A DNA stretch of 64,000 bases, taken from positions 3,536,714 through 3,600,713 of the forward strand of contig CP129480.1 in the NCBI GenBank assembly GCA_030583885.1. The letters run 5' to 3'. This document shows positions 24,917 to 33,031 of this stretch, piece after piece (the first letter of the stretch is position 1; each line of letters opens with the position of its first letter). The notes under the pieces are model-generated. The model did no database searches. It saw only the letters and a list, made by a program, of their open reading frames with translations, and was not told the origin of the DNA. Origin of the DNA: Anaerolineales bacterium. GTDB taxonomy: Bacteria; Chloroflexota; Anaerolineae; Anaerolineales; Villigracilaceae. A program made the position numbers and the translations under genes.

Positions 24917-27649
24917 CTACCTGTGCGACCACAGCCAGCCGCCCACAAAGCCGAGTAATTCCCCCAGGAACACAAAGGCGATCACTCCCGAAAGTCCCGC
25001 ATTCATCAGCCAGTTCGTTATTCCAAACAAACCAAATACAAGCAGGTTATATGAAAACAAGCCGCCCAGCAGGATTCCCAGTGTCCACCGATAGGCAGAG
25101 CGGCGGTTCGTGACACGGATGGCGACAAAGTAGGAAAGCCCTGCGCTGGCAAGGATGACAAGCATGGCAACAACCCAGGCCGGGAAGTGCGGATACCCAT
25201 CTTCGGAAATATAGGGATTCACTTCTGCGACAATTTGCGGTTCGGGAGTCTGCACGATGGACTGGGTCAGCTCAGGGACGACCACTGTCACCGCGACTGC
25301 ACCGGATTGTGAAACGTCCAACTGCAGGACCTCCGAGATGGTGGCAGGTTCGCTGGCAACACGGATCTCGAGCAGGCCGGGCTTATCCAAACCGAAAGAC
25401 GCACGCGCAATCCCCTGTATGGTAACCGCATCCACTTGCTGCAGGATGCCGCCCCCCTCCCCGGTCAGCAGCATGGAGAATTGCACCACGGTCCCATCCG
25501 GGACAGGGTGCCCATTGCTGTCCTTGATCTGGCCGGTGCGGATGGCGATGGTATCCCCAATGCGGAAGAGCGGGATTGGGGTCGGCTCAGGTGTAAGCAA
25601 AGAGCCGGGGGGTATCGGAACAGGCGGCAGGTCTATAAAGAGCGGAATGATCTGCCCGGCGTCCGGCGCCATCACAGAGATGAGGTCATATCCAACTGCC
25701 GAGACAGATACCGGCGAGGCGCCGATGGGCGTCAACTCCTGAAAGAGCAAACGCGCGGCGACATCCACAAATTGCGGCTGTTTGCTATACAGCGCATAAT
25801 AGGCGCTGAACTTGGAAATAGTGGTCGTATCAAAATAATAGGGCGCACCGAAGGAAAACAAGACCAGACGCACATCGCGAAAAAGGTCGGGGCGTTCGCG
25901 TAAAAAGCGGCTGATGAGTGCAGGTTGTCCCTGCGACGAGTCGGTCAGCGAGATGACAATCCACTGGGTGCGGTCGAGGTCTTCATCCATGAGCGTGGTG
26001 TCAGCGGGGGTATCCAGCAGGGATTGTAAATTCTGGAACGAGTAGGATGTCAGCCTGAATCCTTCCACTTGATTTCCACTTTGAGGTCCGTAAAGCTGAA
26101 GGACGGCATTTTCCAGCGCATCCATGGCCAACAGGGTTTGAGAAGCACAGTCTGTGCATTGTCGTATTGTGAACACATCGGTAATAAATACCAGTCTCTC
26201 GTTCGGCTGAGGTGGAAGCGGAAGCACGGAGGCAAGGTCCTGCAGGTCCGGGCTGATGAGCGTCGCAGAGTTGCGCCCCACGGCAAAAGTGATGTCGGTA
26301 CCTGTGCCGATTTCGTCCAATCCAGCATCCGGCACCAGCACATTGGAGAGGGTGAAATTTCCGTACAGATCGAGTTTTGCTGCAAGAATACGCGCCACGG
26401 ATGCGTCGACACGCTGTGCAAAGGCGGGATCCTCGCGGTATTTTTGGGCAAAGAAATCGAGAATGCGAATGGTGGTGGTGTATGTGTCCGGTGCGTCATT
26501 GGACTTTATATTTCCAAGATATAAAATATCGTTCCCGGCCAGAAAGGCATCCCGCGCGACAACCCGCGCAAAAAATTGTCCGCCGCCAGACGCATAGAAT
26601 TCCCGCACTGAACTCGTGCCGAGATTATCGCTGATCAATAAACCGCCAGCGGAATACCAATCCGAAAATTGAGGCAGCGCCATGATCTGGCTTAGTGCCT
26701 GCGGGTCAAAACTGATCGGCTTAGTGGTTGCGCGGATGTTTCCCTGAAATCCCTGATAACGGATGTGCGAAACAAGCAGTCCGTCCACGGTGGTATCCTG
26801 TGAAACCGCATTGCCGGTCACCGCAAAGAACGGCGCGAGTTCGATCTGCTTTAACTGCTCCAGCGATTTTCGGACCGTGGAAACTTCATCTTCGGGAAGC
26901 CTGTCCGCGCCGCCCACACCCGGGAAATGCTTCGCGATCACAAGCAATTGTTTGTCACTGCCCTTGTGCAAGCCGTTGACAAACGCACGGCCCATTTCAC
27001 CCACCCAAAATGGATCTCCACCAAAAACACGCGTGCCCAAGTCGCTGCCTGAACTTGATGGGGTTTCCAGCACATCCAGGGAGGGACCGAAGAAAACGTT
27101 AAAGCCCAGCGCGGCGAGTTCGCGCCCGCGCACTTCGCCCACCTCTTGAGCAAGGTCCGCATTCCAGGTTGCACCAATCGCCATCTCGCTCGGCAGGGGT
27201 GTCAAACCGTTCAAGATTTGATCGGTCGGCGGGCCATCGCCCTCCTGCGCAATCCCAATAAAGAGCGGAACATAGGCCAGGGAATTTTTCTCCCCGGTCA
27301 CGGGATTTGCTTCTGCATTAATGGAGGTATCCCATTCCAGGCGTTGCAACTCATCAACCAGCGCATGGGTTTGCACAAGTGTATCCGTCGCTGAAAAATT
27401 ATCATTCCCTGCCTGCAAAACCACACCGCCCACATGATAGCGGGTGATCAGGGTATGAATTTGCGAGGCGGTCGTGGCATCCATTCCATTGATCGAGACC
27501 AGGAACAATTGCCCAATCCGTTCCTCCGGGGTCATCGAATTCAAAATGGATCGAACCCTGGGAGGCGGCGTGGAAGTTTGCGCATGCGCCGAAACAGGTG
27601 CAAGCGTCACAAGGAAAACAAGCAGGAAAATAATTCGAGTTAACCGCAT
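24917..27649 (-). CDS. Secreted/membrane-anchored GH3-like protein
   Basis: The 910-residue protein has a signal peptide (1-24) and a GH3 N-terminal domain (about 35-430). An unassigned second region and a Big/invasin-like beta domain follow (about 690-790, with IKDSNGHPVPDGTVVQFSM). Three or four C-terminal membrane helices complete it (about 825-905). In the GH3 domain the nucleophile Asp is present (LLISDNLG) and so is KHFPG. However, the catalytic loop reads KHFPGVGGADRLPEDEV and lacks the His and Asp-Ser-His arrangement of NagZ-type hexosaminidases. It may therefore bind sugars or use another acid. It faces the outside of the cell and may act on peptidoglycan. On the minus strand a TATAAG box lies eight bases before the ATG. 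Confidence 0.8.
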   Translation of the reverse strand: MRLTRIIFLLVFLVTLAPVSAHAQTSTPPPRVRSILNSMTPEERIGQLFLVSINGMDATTASQIHTLITRYHVGGVVLQAGNDNFSATDTLVQTHALVDELQRLEWDTSINAEANPVTGEKNSLAYVPLFIGIAQEGDGPPTDQILNGLTPLPSEMAIGATWNADLAQEVGEVRGRELAALGFNVFFGPSLDVLETPSSSGSDLGTRVFGGDPFWVGEMGRAFVNGLHKGSDKQLLVIAKHFPGVGGADRLPEDEVSTVRKSLEQLKQIELAPFFAVTGNAVSQDTTVDGLLVSHIRYQGFQGNIRATTKPISFDPQALSQIMALPQFSDWYSAGGLLISDNLGTSSVREFYASGGGQFFARVVARDAFLAGNDILYLGNIKSNDAPDTYTTTIRILDFFAQKYREDPAFAQRVDASVARILAAKLDLYGNFTLSNVLVPDAGLDEIGTGTDITFAVGRNSATLISPDLQDLASVLPLPPQPNERLVFITDVFTIRQCTDCASQTLLAMDALENAVLQLYGPQSGNQVEGFRLTSYSFQNLQSLLDTPADTTLMDEDLDRTQWIVISLTDSSQGQPALISRFLRERPDLFRDVRLVLFSFGAPYYFDTTTISKFSAYYALYSKQPQFVDVAARLLFQELTPIGASPVSVSAVGYDLISVMAPDAGQIIPLFIDLPPVPIPPGSLLTPEPTPIPLFRIGDTIAIRTGQIKDSNGHPVPDGTVVQFSMLLTGEGGGILQQVDAVTIQGIARASFGLDKPGLLEIRVASEPATISEVLQLDVSQSGAVAVTVVVPELTQSIVQTPEPQIVAEVNPYISEDGYPHFPAWVVAMLVILASAGLSYFVAIRVTNRRSAYRWTLGILLGGLFSYNLLVFGLFGITNWLMNAGLSGVIAFVFLGELLGFVGGWLWSHR

Positions 27650-27689
27650 GGACTGCTCTTATAACACGATCTGGCTTTAAGACAAAACG

Positions 27690-27712
27690 GACGCCGCTCG
27701 AGGAACGGCGTC
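27690..27712 (-). terminator. Terminator after the glycerophosphodiesterase gene
   Basis: GACGCCG pairs with CGGCGTC around a nine-base loop. On the minus strand CGTTTTGTC follows. Confidence 0.65.
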
Positions 27713-27767
27713 ATGAGAATACTCGCTTCACTCCCCGCCCGAGCCTGCTTCCGGCATTCGGACAGAC

Positions 27768-28520
27768 TCACATGCTCCTCCCAAGCGACTGCAGGGCAAT
27801 CTCGGGATCATCGCTGAAGATACCATCCACACCCCACTCTTTGAGCCGCGTCACTTCCTCGGGCGTGTTCGCCGTCCACACATGTACGCGCCGCCTGATG
27901 CGGTGTGCGCGCTGAACCTGCTCCCTGCTCACGCTTGAAATATGCGGGTGCAAAGCCTGGTAATCGCCAAACATGAACCCAAAAGAGCGCGCCCACAAAC
28001 CAAGCAACCCCGGCATGGCAAGCAAACCGCGCGGGATTTCGGGCAGGGTTTGTACGGCAATTTTCAAATTGGACGCGAAGAAGGATGAAAAGATGATCTG
28101 TTTTTGATTGTTGTGACGCTTGATCAGTTCACAGACTCTTTGGGTCAATCCATCGCGCGGGGAATTGTAATTGGTCAATTCGATGTTGATCAATTTCTCC
28201 CTGCCGACCGTTTCAAACACCTCTTCAAGCAAAGGAACCCTAGTGCCCGCAAATTTTTCATTGAACCACGCACCGGCATCCAATGTGCGGATCTCTTGAA
28301 GGGATAATGACGAAACCTTTCCGCTGCCGTCTGTTGTGCGGTCCACGGCGGCGTCATGAATGACGACAACCTGACCGTCGGCGGTTAGCTTCGCATCCAA
28401 CTCGACACCGTCCGCGCCTTTCCGGATGGCCTGCGAAAATGACGGCAGGGTATTCTCCGGCGCGTGCGCCAGGTCACCCCGGTGGGCGAGAAGGATGGGA
28501 TGGGGAAAATTTTCAAACAT
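27768..28520 (-). CDS. Glycerophosphodiester phosphodiesterase
   Basis: The protein (250 residues from the ATG at 28520) hydrolyses glycerophosphodiesters to glycerol-3-phosphate and an alcohol. It has the GDPD motif ILLAHRGDLAHAPENTLPSF, then GADGVELDAKLTADGQVVVIHD. The metal and catalytic residues (His, Glu, Asp, His) are all in place. The C-terminal VHVWTANTPEEVTRLKEWGVDGIFSDDP is also typical. There is no signal peptide, so it acts in the cytoplasm. The chosen ATG leaves a 35-base gap to the upstream AAA ATPase gene; a longer start would overlap it. Confidence 0.92.
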   Translation of the reverse strand: MFENFPHPILLAHRGDLAHAPENTLPSFSQAIRKGADGVELDAKLTADGQVVVIHDAAVDRTTDGSGKVSSLSLQEIRTLDAGAWFNEKFAGTRVPLLEEVFETVGREKLINIELTNYNSPRDGLTQRVCELIKRHNNQKQIIFSSFFASNLKIAVQTLPEIPRGLLAMPGLLGLWARSFGFMFGDYQALHPHISSVSREQVQRAHRIRRRVHVWTANTPEEVTRLKEWGVDGIFSDDPEIALQSLGRSM

Positions 28521-28555
28521 GATAATTCGGGCTCGGGTCAAGTGCGAGGCGGTTT

Positions 28556-29887
28556 TTAAATATCCACAAAGTACGCCTTGGCGGCATGGTCGATCATTTC
28601 GCGACTCATGACGGGCGTAACAGCGAGGTAGGATGCAATATCGATCAGCTGGTCGCACAAATCGCGCGGATGCGAGGCGCGCAGTTTACGGTTGCGTTTG
28701 ATATACCATTCCTGTAAAAGATATGCCAGGCCTTGATCGTTATATTCGATATGCCGATCCTGTGCCACGCGTTTGAAGATCTCGCGGTACTCCTCAAAGG
28801 ATGGGTCGCCAATTTCAATCTTGTGACGCAGGCGGCGCAGGAAGGCTTCGTCCACCAGGTCTTTTGGCGGGAGGTTGGTTGAGAAGACAATCAAGACATC
28901 GAAGGGGACTTCCACCTTGCGCCCGGTATGCAGGCGCAGGTAATCAACCCGGTTCTCAAGCGGCACGATCCAGCGGTTGAGCAAATCGCGCGGCCGTACC
29001 TGCTGGCGTCCGAAGTCGTCGATCAAGAGGATGCCTCCGTTGGCTTTCACCTGAAACGGCGCTTCATAGAATTTGGTCGTGTCGTCAAATACAAGGTCGA
29101 GGCCTTCAAGGGTCAGTTCGCCGCCGACGACGATGAACGGCCTGCGGATTTTTACCCAGCGCGGATCGCGGCGTGGGCTGGTCCGCAGGCCACCTGTGGA
29201 GCTTGCCGCAACGCCTGCTTCGGCATCGGGCGCAATGCTGTGGCTGACCGCGTCATACACCTTGATTACCTGTCCATCCAGATACAAGGCGTAGGGAATG
29301 TACATATTCTGGCTGAGGACAAGATTGCCAAATGCACGCGCAATACTGGTTTTCCCATTGCCGGGCGGACCATACATAAAAATGGATGAACCTGAATTAA
29401 GGGCGGGTCCCAGCCTCTGGAAGGTTGATTCAGAAATCACCAACTGGGAGAGGATCTGCCGCATGGTGCGCGTGGTAACAGTTAACCGTCCGCTTTTCTG
29501 GCGGCGGATGGCCTCGTTATACACTTCAAACGGCACAGGTGCCGGACCCGCATATTGACTGCGTTCCATGGCTTCGCGCGCACGCAGCACGCCCTGGCTT
29601 GTAATGCCATAGGTATACGCGCCTTCGCCCAGACCGCCCTGGGAAGACTTCACTTCAATAAACTTTTCCTGCTTCAATATGGTGAGTAAATGGTCTGTCA
29701 CCCCTGCAAGAGGCAGGGTGATCTCTTCGGCAATTTTGAAACCTGTCAAATAACCGCGAAAATAGAGTACTTTAAGGATCAGGTCTTGAAGCCAGAGGGG
29801 CGAAAGACCCGTGTCTTCCAGGCTGTTGATCTGCGGAGGCGAAAACCCACCTGCAGGGACGGAGAGTTGTCCTGTTTGTCTCGTCAT
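28556..29887 (-). CDS. AAA-type ATPase with N-terminal winged-helix domain
   Basis: The protein (443 residues) has a winged-helix-like region (about 28-105: LILKVLYFRGYLTGFKIAEEI), a linker, and a MoxR-like AAA module. Walker A is MYGPPGNGKTSIARAFG (about 175-190), Walker B is GGILLIDDFGRQ, and the sensor-1 region is VLIVFSTNLPPKDL. A C-terminal helical lid follows (about 375-443). I do not know a named function; close relatives in Chloroflexota are annotated only as ATP-binding proteins. The ATG at 29887 has GGTGA upstream; a TTG start at 29899 is the alternative. Confidence 0.75.
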   Translation of the reverse strand: MTRQTGQLSVPAGGFSPPQINSLEDTGLSPLWLQDLILKVLYFRGYLTGFKIAEEITLPLAGVTDHLLTILKQEKFIEVKSSQGGLGEGAYTYGITSQGVLRAREAMERSQYAGPAPVPFEVYNEAIRRQKSGRLTVTTRTMRQILSQLVISESTFQRLGPALNSGSSIFMYGPPGNGKTSIARAFGNLVLSQNMYIPYALYLDGQVIKVYDAVSHSIAPDAEAGVAASSTGGLRTSPRRDPRWVKIRRPFIVVGGELTLEGLDLVFDDTTKFYEAPFQVKANGGILLIDDFGRQQVRPRDLLNRWIVPLENRVDYLRLHTGRKVEVPFDVLIVFSTNLPPKDLVDEAFLRRLRHKIEIGDPSFEEYREIFKRVAQDRHIEYNDQGLAYLLQEWYIKRNRKLRASHPRDLCDQLIDIASYLAVTPVMSREMIDHAAKAYFVDI

Positions 29888-29948
29888 AATGGTCACCAAT
29901 CCAAAACGGAAAATTTAAAATATCAGGTTGATTATACTTCTTTTCGTT

Positions 29949-29963
29949 TATAATCCAGTTCAT
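29949..29963 (+). promoter_or_regulatory. Leaderless promoter of the glycosyltransferase gene
   Basis: TATAAT at 29949-29954 is nine bases from the ATG at 29964, leaving no room for a ribosome binding site. Confidence 0.65.
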
Positions 29964-30647
29964 ATGAAACTATCCGTCATAATCCCGGTTTACAACGAAG
30001 TTGAAAGCATTGAAACCATTTTAAAGCGCGTACAGGCCACAAAACTCGTCCATGAAATCATTGTCGTTGACGACGGTTCGCAAGACGGCACGCGCGACAT
30101 CCTGAAAAAATTGGGAAAGAAAAAGCGAGTGCGCGTCATCCTGCATGAGCAAAACAAAGGCAAAGGTGCGGCAGTGCGGACCGGCATGTCTGCGGCAAAG
30201 GGCGACGTGCTTCTAATCCAGGATGCTGACTTGGAGTACGATCCGCGCGACTATCCCGAACTATTGAAACCCATTGAGGAAGGACTTGCGGAAGTGGTCT
30301 ACGGTTCTCGCTTTCTGGGGCGCGCCCATCGGGTAACGATGTTCTGGCACATGATTGCCAATAAATCCCTGACCCTGATGACCAACGTCCTGTACGATAC
30401 CATTCTGACCGACATGGAAACAGGGTACAAGGTATTTAAACGCGAGGTCATTGAGGGGGTTACCTTCCGTGCCAACAGCTTTGACTTTGAGCCTGAATTC
30501 ACGGCAAAAATGCTTAAGCGCAGGTATCGGATTTTCGAAGTGCCGATCACCTTCAATCCCCGCGATTATACACAAGGCAAGAAGATAAAATTACACGACG
30601 CCTTTGCAGCGGTTTGGACATTGCTCAAATACAGGTTTGTGGATTAA
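29964..30647 (+). CDS. Family 2 glycosyltransferase (dolichyl-phosphate-mannose-synthase-like)
   Basis: The 227-residue GT-A enzyme begins LSVIIPVYNE and has the nucleotide-binding VVDDGSQDGT and the DxD-like QDADLEYDP. The downstream VYGSRF and METGYKVFKR ... NSFDFEPEFTAK segments are those of the DPM1-like subgroup. It probably transfers a sugar from a nucleotide donor to polyprenyl phosphate at the membrane. There are no membrane helices, as in soluble DPM1-type enzymes. The start at 29964 is supported by the family start and by the adjacent -10 box. Confidence 0.9.
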   Translation: MKLSVIIPVYNEVESIETILKRVQATKLVHEIIVVDDGSQDGTRDILKKLGKKKRVRVILHEQNKGKGAAVRTGMSAAKGDVLLIQDADLEYDPRDYPELLKPIEEGLAEVVYGSRFLGRAHRVTMFWHMIANKSLTLMTNVLYDTILTDMETGYKVFKREVIEGVTFRANSFDFEPEFTAKMLKRRYRIFEVPITFNPRDYTQGKKIKLHDAFAAVWTLLKYRFVD

Positions 30648-30654
30648 TCAAAAA

Positions 30655-30670
30655 AAGCGGCCCCCCGCTT
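30655..30670. terminator. Small hairpin after the glycosyltransferase gene
   Basis: AAGCGG pairs with CCGCTT around CCCC. The A-run precedes it on the plus strand, so a T-run is only present on the minus strand. Confidence 0.35.
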
Positions 30671-30673
30671 GCC

Positions 30674-30721
30674 CATGGATGTTGTCATCCTCATTTCTGG
30701 TCGATAACATCCATGTATAAT
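30674..30721 (+). promoter_or_regulatory. Inverted repeat abutting a leaderless promoter
   Basis: CATGGATGTT (30674-30683) and its exact complement AACATCCATG (30706-30715) are separated by 22 bases. The right arm ends directly before TATAAT (30716-30721), which is itself seven bases from the ATG at 30729. The placement over the -35 region suggests an operator for a dimeric repressor, or a cruciform. Confidence 0.5.
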
Positions 30722-30728
30722 TTAGAAT

Positions 30729-31082
30729 ATGGAATGGAAACAGAAACTCCAAAACGAATTTGATAATGCGGAGAAGGCCCGTGCACGCGGCAATGAGGGG
30801 CAGGCGCGGGTCTGCGCTCGGCGCGCGGCGGGTATCGCCATTCGGGACTACCTCACCCGCAAAGGGATTCGTCCCCCAAGCACGAGTTCGTACGATCTCC
30901 TACATCTCATCAAGGATGAACCGCTTCTCCCCCCCGACCTGAAACTGGTCGCTGACCATTTGACCTTGCGCGTCACCGAGGAATTCAAACTGCCCGTTGA
31001 AGCGGATCTTGTTGCAGAAGCGCGTGTATTGTGCGATTGGTTAAATAAAACAGTAGACCCTACTGATCTTCAGGATCAGTAG
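30729..31082 (+). CDS. Small helical protein, HEPN-like
   Basis: This 117-residue all-helical protein contains AEKARARGNEGQARVCARRAAGIAIRDYL, a pattern like the first helices of HEPN-domain or DUF-type helical-bundle proteins. The catalytic RxxxxH motif of HEPN RNases is not visible, so nuclease activity is not supported. The function is unknown. It has its own leaderless promoter with an inverted repeat upstream, and its stop codon lies inside an 18-bp terminator stem. Confidence 0.5.
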   Translation: MEWKQKLQNEFDNAEKARARGNEGQARVCARRAAGIAIRDYLTRKGIRPPSTSSYDLLHLIKDEPLLPPDLKLVADHLTLRVTEEFKLPVEADLVAEARVLCDWLNKTVDPTDLQDQ

Positions 31083-31091
31083 GGTCTACTG
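31051..31091. terminator. 18-bp perfect hairpin between convergent genes
   Basis: CAGTAGACCCTACTGATC (31051-31068) pairs perfectly with 31074-31091, loop TTCAG. The minus strand continues with TTTTATTT, so it terminates the sigma-degV operon. The plus-strand gene's last codons and stop lie inside it. Confidence 0.8.
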
Positions 31092-31102
31092 CCAAAAAAG
31101 GC

Positions 31103-31378
31103 TTACAATCCGCTTTTACGCCCAACCAGATAATAGAAAGTGCGCGCAAGCGTAACAATCAGAAGCATCCCAGACATGACACCGCCAAAGACGAAAAACA
31201 ATCTGCGCCAATCCCCCAGGCGTACCTTAATTTCCTGACGGTTGGGTACCCGGATGCGGTCCTGCAGGCGTTGGACAATATCCTTCGGAGGCGGTACAAG
31301 CTTCAAGGCCCCGGCAAGATGTGCCTCGATTGCATCCAGATTTTCTTTACGGGTCAGGTCTGTCGTACGCTTCGCCAT
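31103..31378 (-). CDS. Small single-pass membrane protein
   Basis: This 91-residue protein has an amphipathic, charged N-terminal part (1-55, with LPPPKDIVQRLQDRIRVP-like sequence) and one membrane helix at about 60-84. I do not recognise the family. It is the last gene of the ECF sigma-degV operon. A membrane-bound anti-sigma role is conceivable from position, but no zinc-binding anti-sigma motif is present. Confidence 0.5.
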   Translation of the reverse strand: MAKRTTDLTRKENLDAIEAHLAGALKLVPPPKDIVQRLQDRIRVPNRQEIKVRLGDWRRLFFVFGGVMSGMLLIVTLARTFYYLVGRKSGL

Positions 31379-31397
31379 GCTATTCCCTATTCATCAT

Positions 31398-32240
31398 TTA
31401 ATCCGCAGGGTAGAGGATCAACCCAACCGTACCGGGGCCGAGGTTTGCCGCGATTGAAATGGACAGGTCGTTGATCATGGTTTCCTTGCAGGTGAAATGA
31501 GTCTTCGCCTCATCCAACAGCGCCTGGCCTGATTTTAAATCACGCGCATGCACCACCGCAAGATATACAGATTGTTTACCGTACTCCTCCTTCGCCATTT
31601 CAATGACACGATCCAGGGCTGCTTTGCGTGTGCGGACTTTTTCCGTCATGTTCAATACGCCGTCGCGCAGGACCGCGATTGGCTTTACATTAAGTACAGA
31701 TGCGAGTGCGGCTTGAAGCGTACCCACGCGTCCGGACATTTTTGCATATTCAAGTGTATCCAGCGTTAAGATAACGCGCACCTTGGATTTGATGTCCTCC
31801 ACATACTTGACGATCTCATCGACACTTTTACCGGCGCGCTCCATCTTGCGGGCTTCACGGCACATCATCCCAATACCCAGCGAACCACACGCCGAGTCGA
31901 TCGGAATGACATTGAACTCGCCCTTTAATTCCTCGGCAGCGGTAACCGCGGAGGCGTAGGTGCCCGAAAGTTTGGCGGTGATATGAATGGAAAGGATCGT
32001 ATCGCCCTTTTGAGCGATCTTGCGGTAGAACTCAACAAATTGATGCGGGGAGGGTTGGGAGGTTTTGGGAACGCGCTTGCTCTCGTCCACCAGTTTGTAA
32101 AAACCCTCATTATCCAATTCCACCCCCTGAAGATACGACTTTTCCCCGAACAAAATATTTACCGGGATCGTATCAATGCCGTATTCCTTCTCCCATTGGG
32201 GGAGGAGGTCGGCTGCGCCGTCGGTCACAATTCTCAACAT
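31398..32240 (-). CDS. DegV family fatty-acid-binding protein
   Basis: At 280 residues it has the DegV pattern: N-terminal IVTDGAADLLPQWEKEYGIDTIPVNI, then TSQPSPHQFVEFY and IHITAKLSGTYASAV, and the C-terminal LGPGTVGLI. DegV/FakB proteins bind a fatty acid and present it to the kinase FakA for phosphorylation. No fakA gene is in the window. It starts four bases after the ECF sigma factor stop, with AAGGAG upstream, so the two are co-expressed. Confidence 0.88.
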   Translation of the reverse strand: MLRIVTDGAADLLPQWEKEYGIDTIPVNILFGEKSYLQGVELDNEGFYKLVDESKRVPKTSQPSPHQFVEFYRKIAQKGDTILSIHITAKLSGTYASAVTAAEELKGEFNVIPIDSACGSLGIGMMCREARKMERAGKSVDEIVKYVEDIKSKVRVILTLDTLEYAKMSGRVGTLQAALASVLNVKPIAVLRDGVLNMTEKVRTRKAALDRVIEMAKEEYGKQSVYLAVVHARDLKSGQALLDEAKTHFTCKETMINDLSISIAANLGPGTVGLILYPAD

Positions 32241-32243
32241 GGT

Positions 32244-32816
32244 TTACTCTCCTTCAAGGTTAAAGTTTTGGTCTTCCAATTGATCGCGAAGAGCCAGTAA
32301 CGTACGATGGTACAGGCTTTTCACGGCTCCCTCACTTCTTCTCATGATCGCGCCGATCTCAGCGTTTGACAGGTTTTCCACAAATTTCAAGATCAAAAGA
32401 TTCTGCCGCTCGGGGGGCAGTTTGCGGATCATTCGCAACAACGCCTCCTGCTCTTGGGAACGGACCAGGTTCTTTTCAGGATGATCGCCCTTGGTCGGCA
32501 AAATGGGCAGGTCATCCAGCGGAATTTCCTGCTTGCGGCTGCGGTCACGATGCCAGTTCGCAACTAGGTTATGGGCTATGCGATACAACCATGCCGAAAA
32601 CGGAACGCCGCGGTCGGTGTAATTCCTGATGTGATTCATCGCCCGCTGAAAGACACGGGCAGTGAGATCCTCCGCATCATGAGGATTTCCGGTGCGGTAG
32701 TATACATAATTGAAGATGCGTTCCACATAACGCTCATAAAGTTGACCGAAGGCATCACGGTCGCCTTTTGAAGCAAGCGCAAGAACTTCCTCTTCGTTGT
32801 ATTCCTGTTCCGACAA
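32244..32816 (-). CDS. ECF-type RNA polymerase sigma factor
   Basis: The 190-residue protein has sigma region 2 (about 20-90, with YVYYRTGNPHDAEDLTARVF and the -10-recognising PFSAWLYRIAHNL). Region 4 spans about 125-180, with LPPERQNLLILKFVENLSNAEIG ahead of the helix-turn-helix. It redirects RNA polymerase to a stress regulon. No classical anti-sigma gene follows; degV and a small membrane protein do. The start is TTG with AAGG nine bases upstream. Confidence 0.9.
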   Translation of the reverse strand: MSEQEYNEEEVLALASKGDRDAFGQLYERYVERIFNYVYYRTGNPHDAEDLTARVFQRAMNHIRNYTDRGVPFSAWLYRIAHNLVANWHRDRSRKQEIPLDDLPILPTKGDHPEKNLVRSQEQEALLRMIRKLPPERQNLLILKFVENLSNAEIGAIMRRSEGAVKSLYHRTLLALRDQLEDQNFNLEGE

Positions 32817-32930
32817 ATGAAAACCTTACCGGCGGACCTTGATTAAATAACACCGCCGGATTTGAGAAGTTGCACCCAGTATAACATGGCCAATTGCGGG
32901 TCATAAATTTGAGGCGCAAAAGCGGATTGG

Positions 32931-32994
32931 TATAATTAAAGGTTGGTTTGCTGTTTGAAGAGCACAGGCGTTTTCAGAACACTTGTGCTATAAT
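32931..32994 (+). promoter_or_regulatory. Tandem promoters for uvrA
   Basis: Two perfect -10 hexamers TATAAT lie at 32931-32936 and 32989-32994. The second is preceded by TGTGC (extended -10). The start codon at 33032 is 37 bases after the second. I see no clear LexA-type operator around them. Confidence 0.55.
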
Positions 32995-33031
32995 TGATTG
33001 GCTTTTCCATTCCTCAAAGAAGGCTATATTC

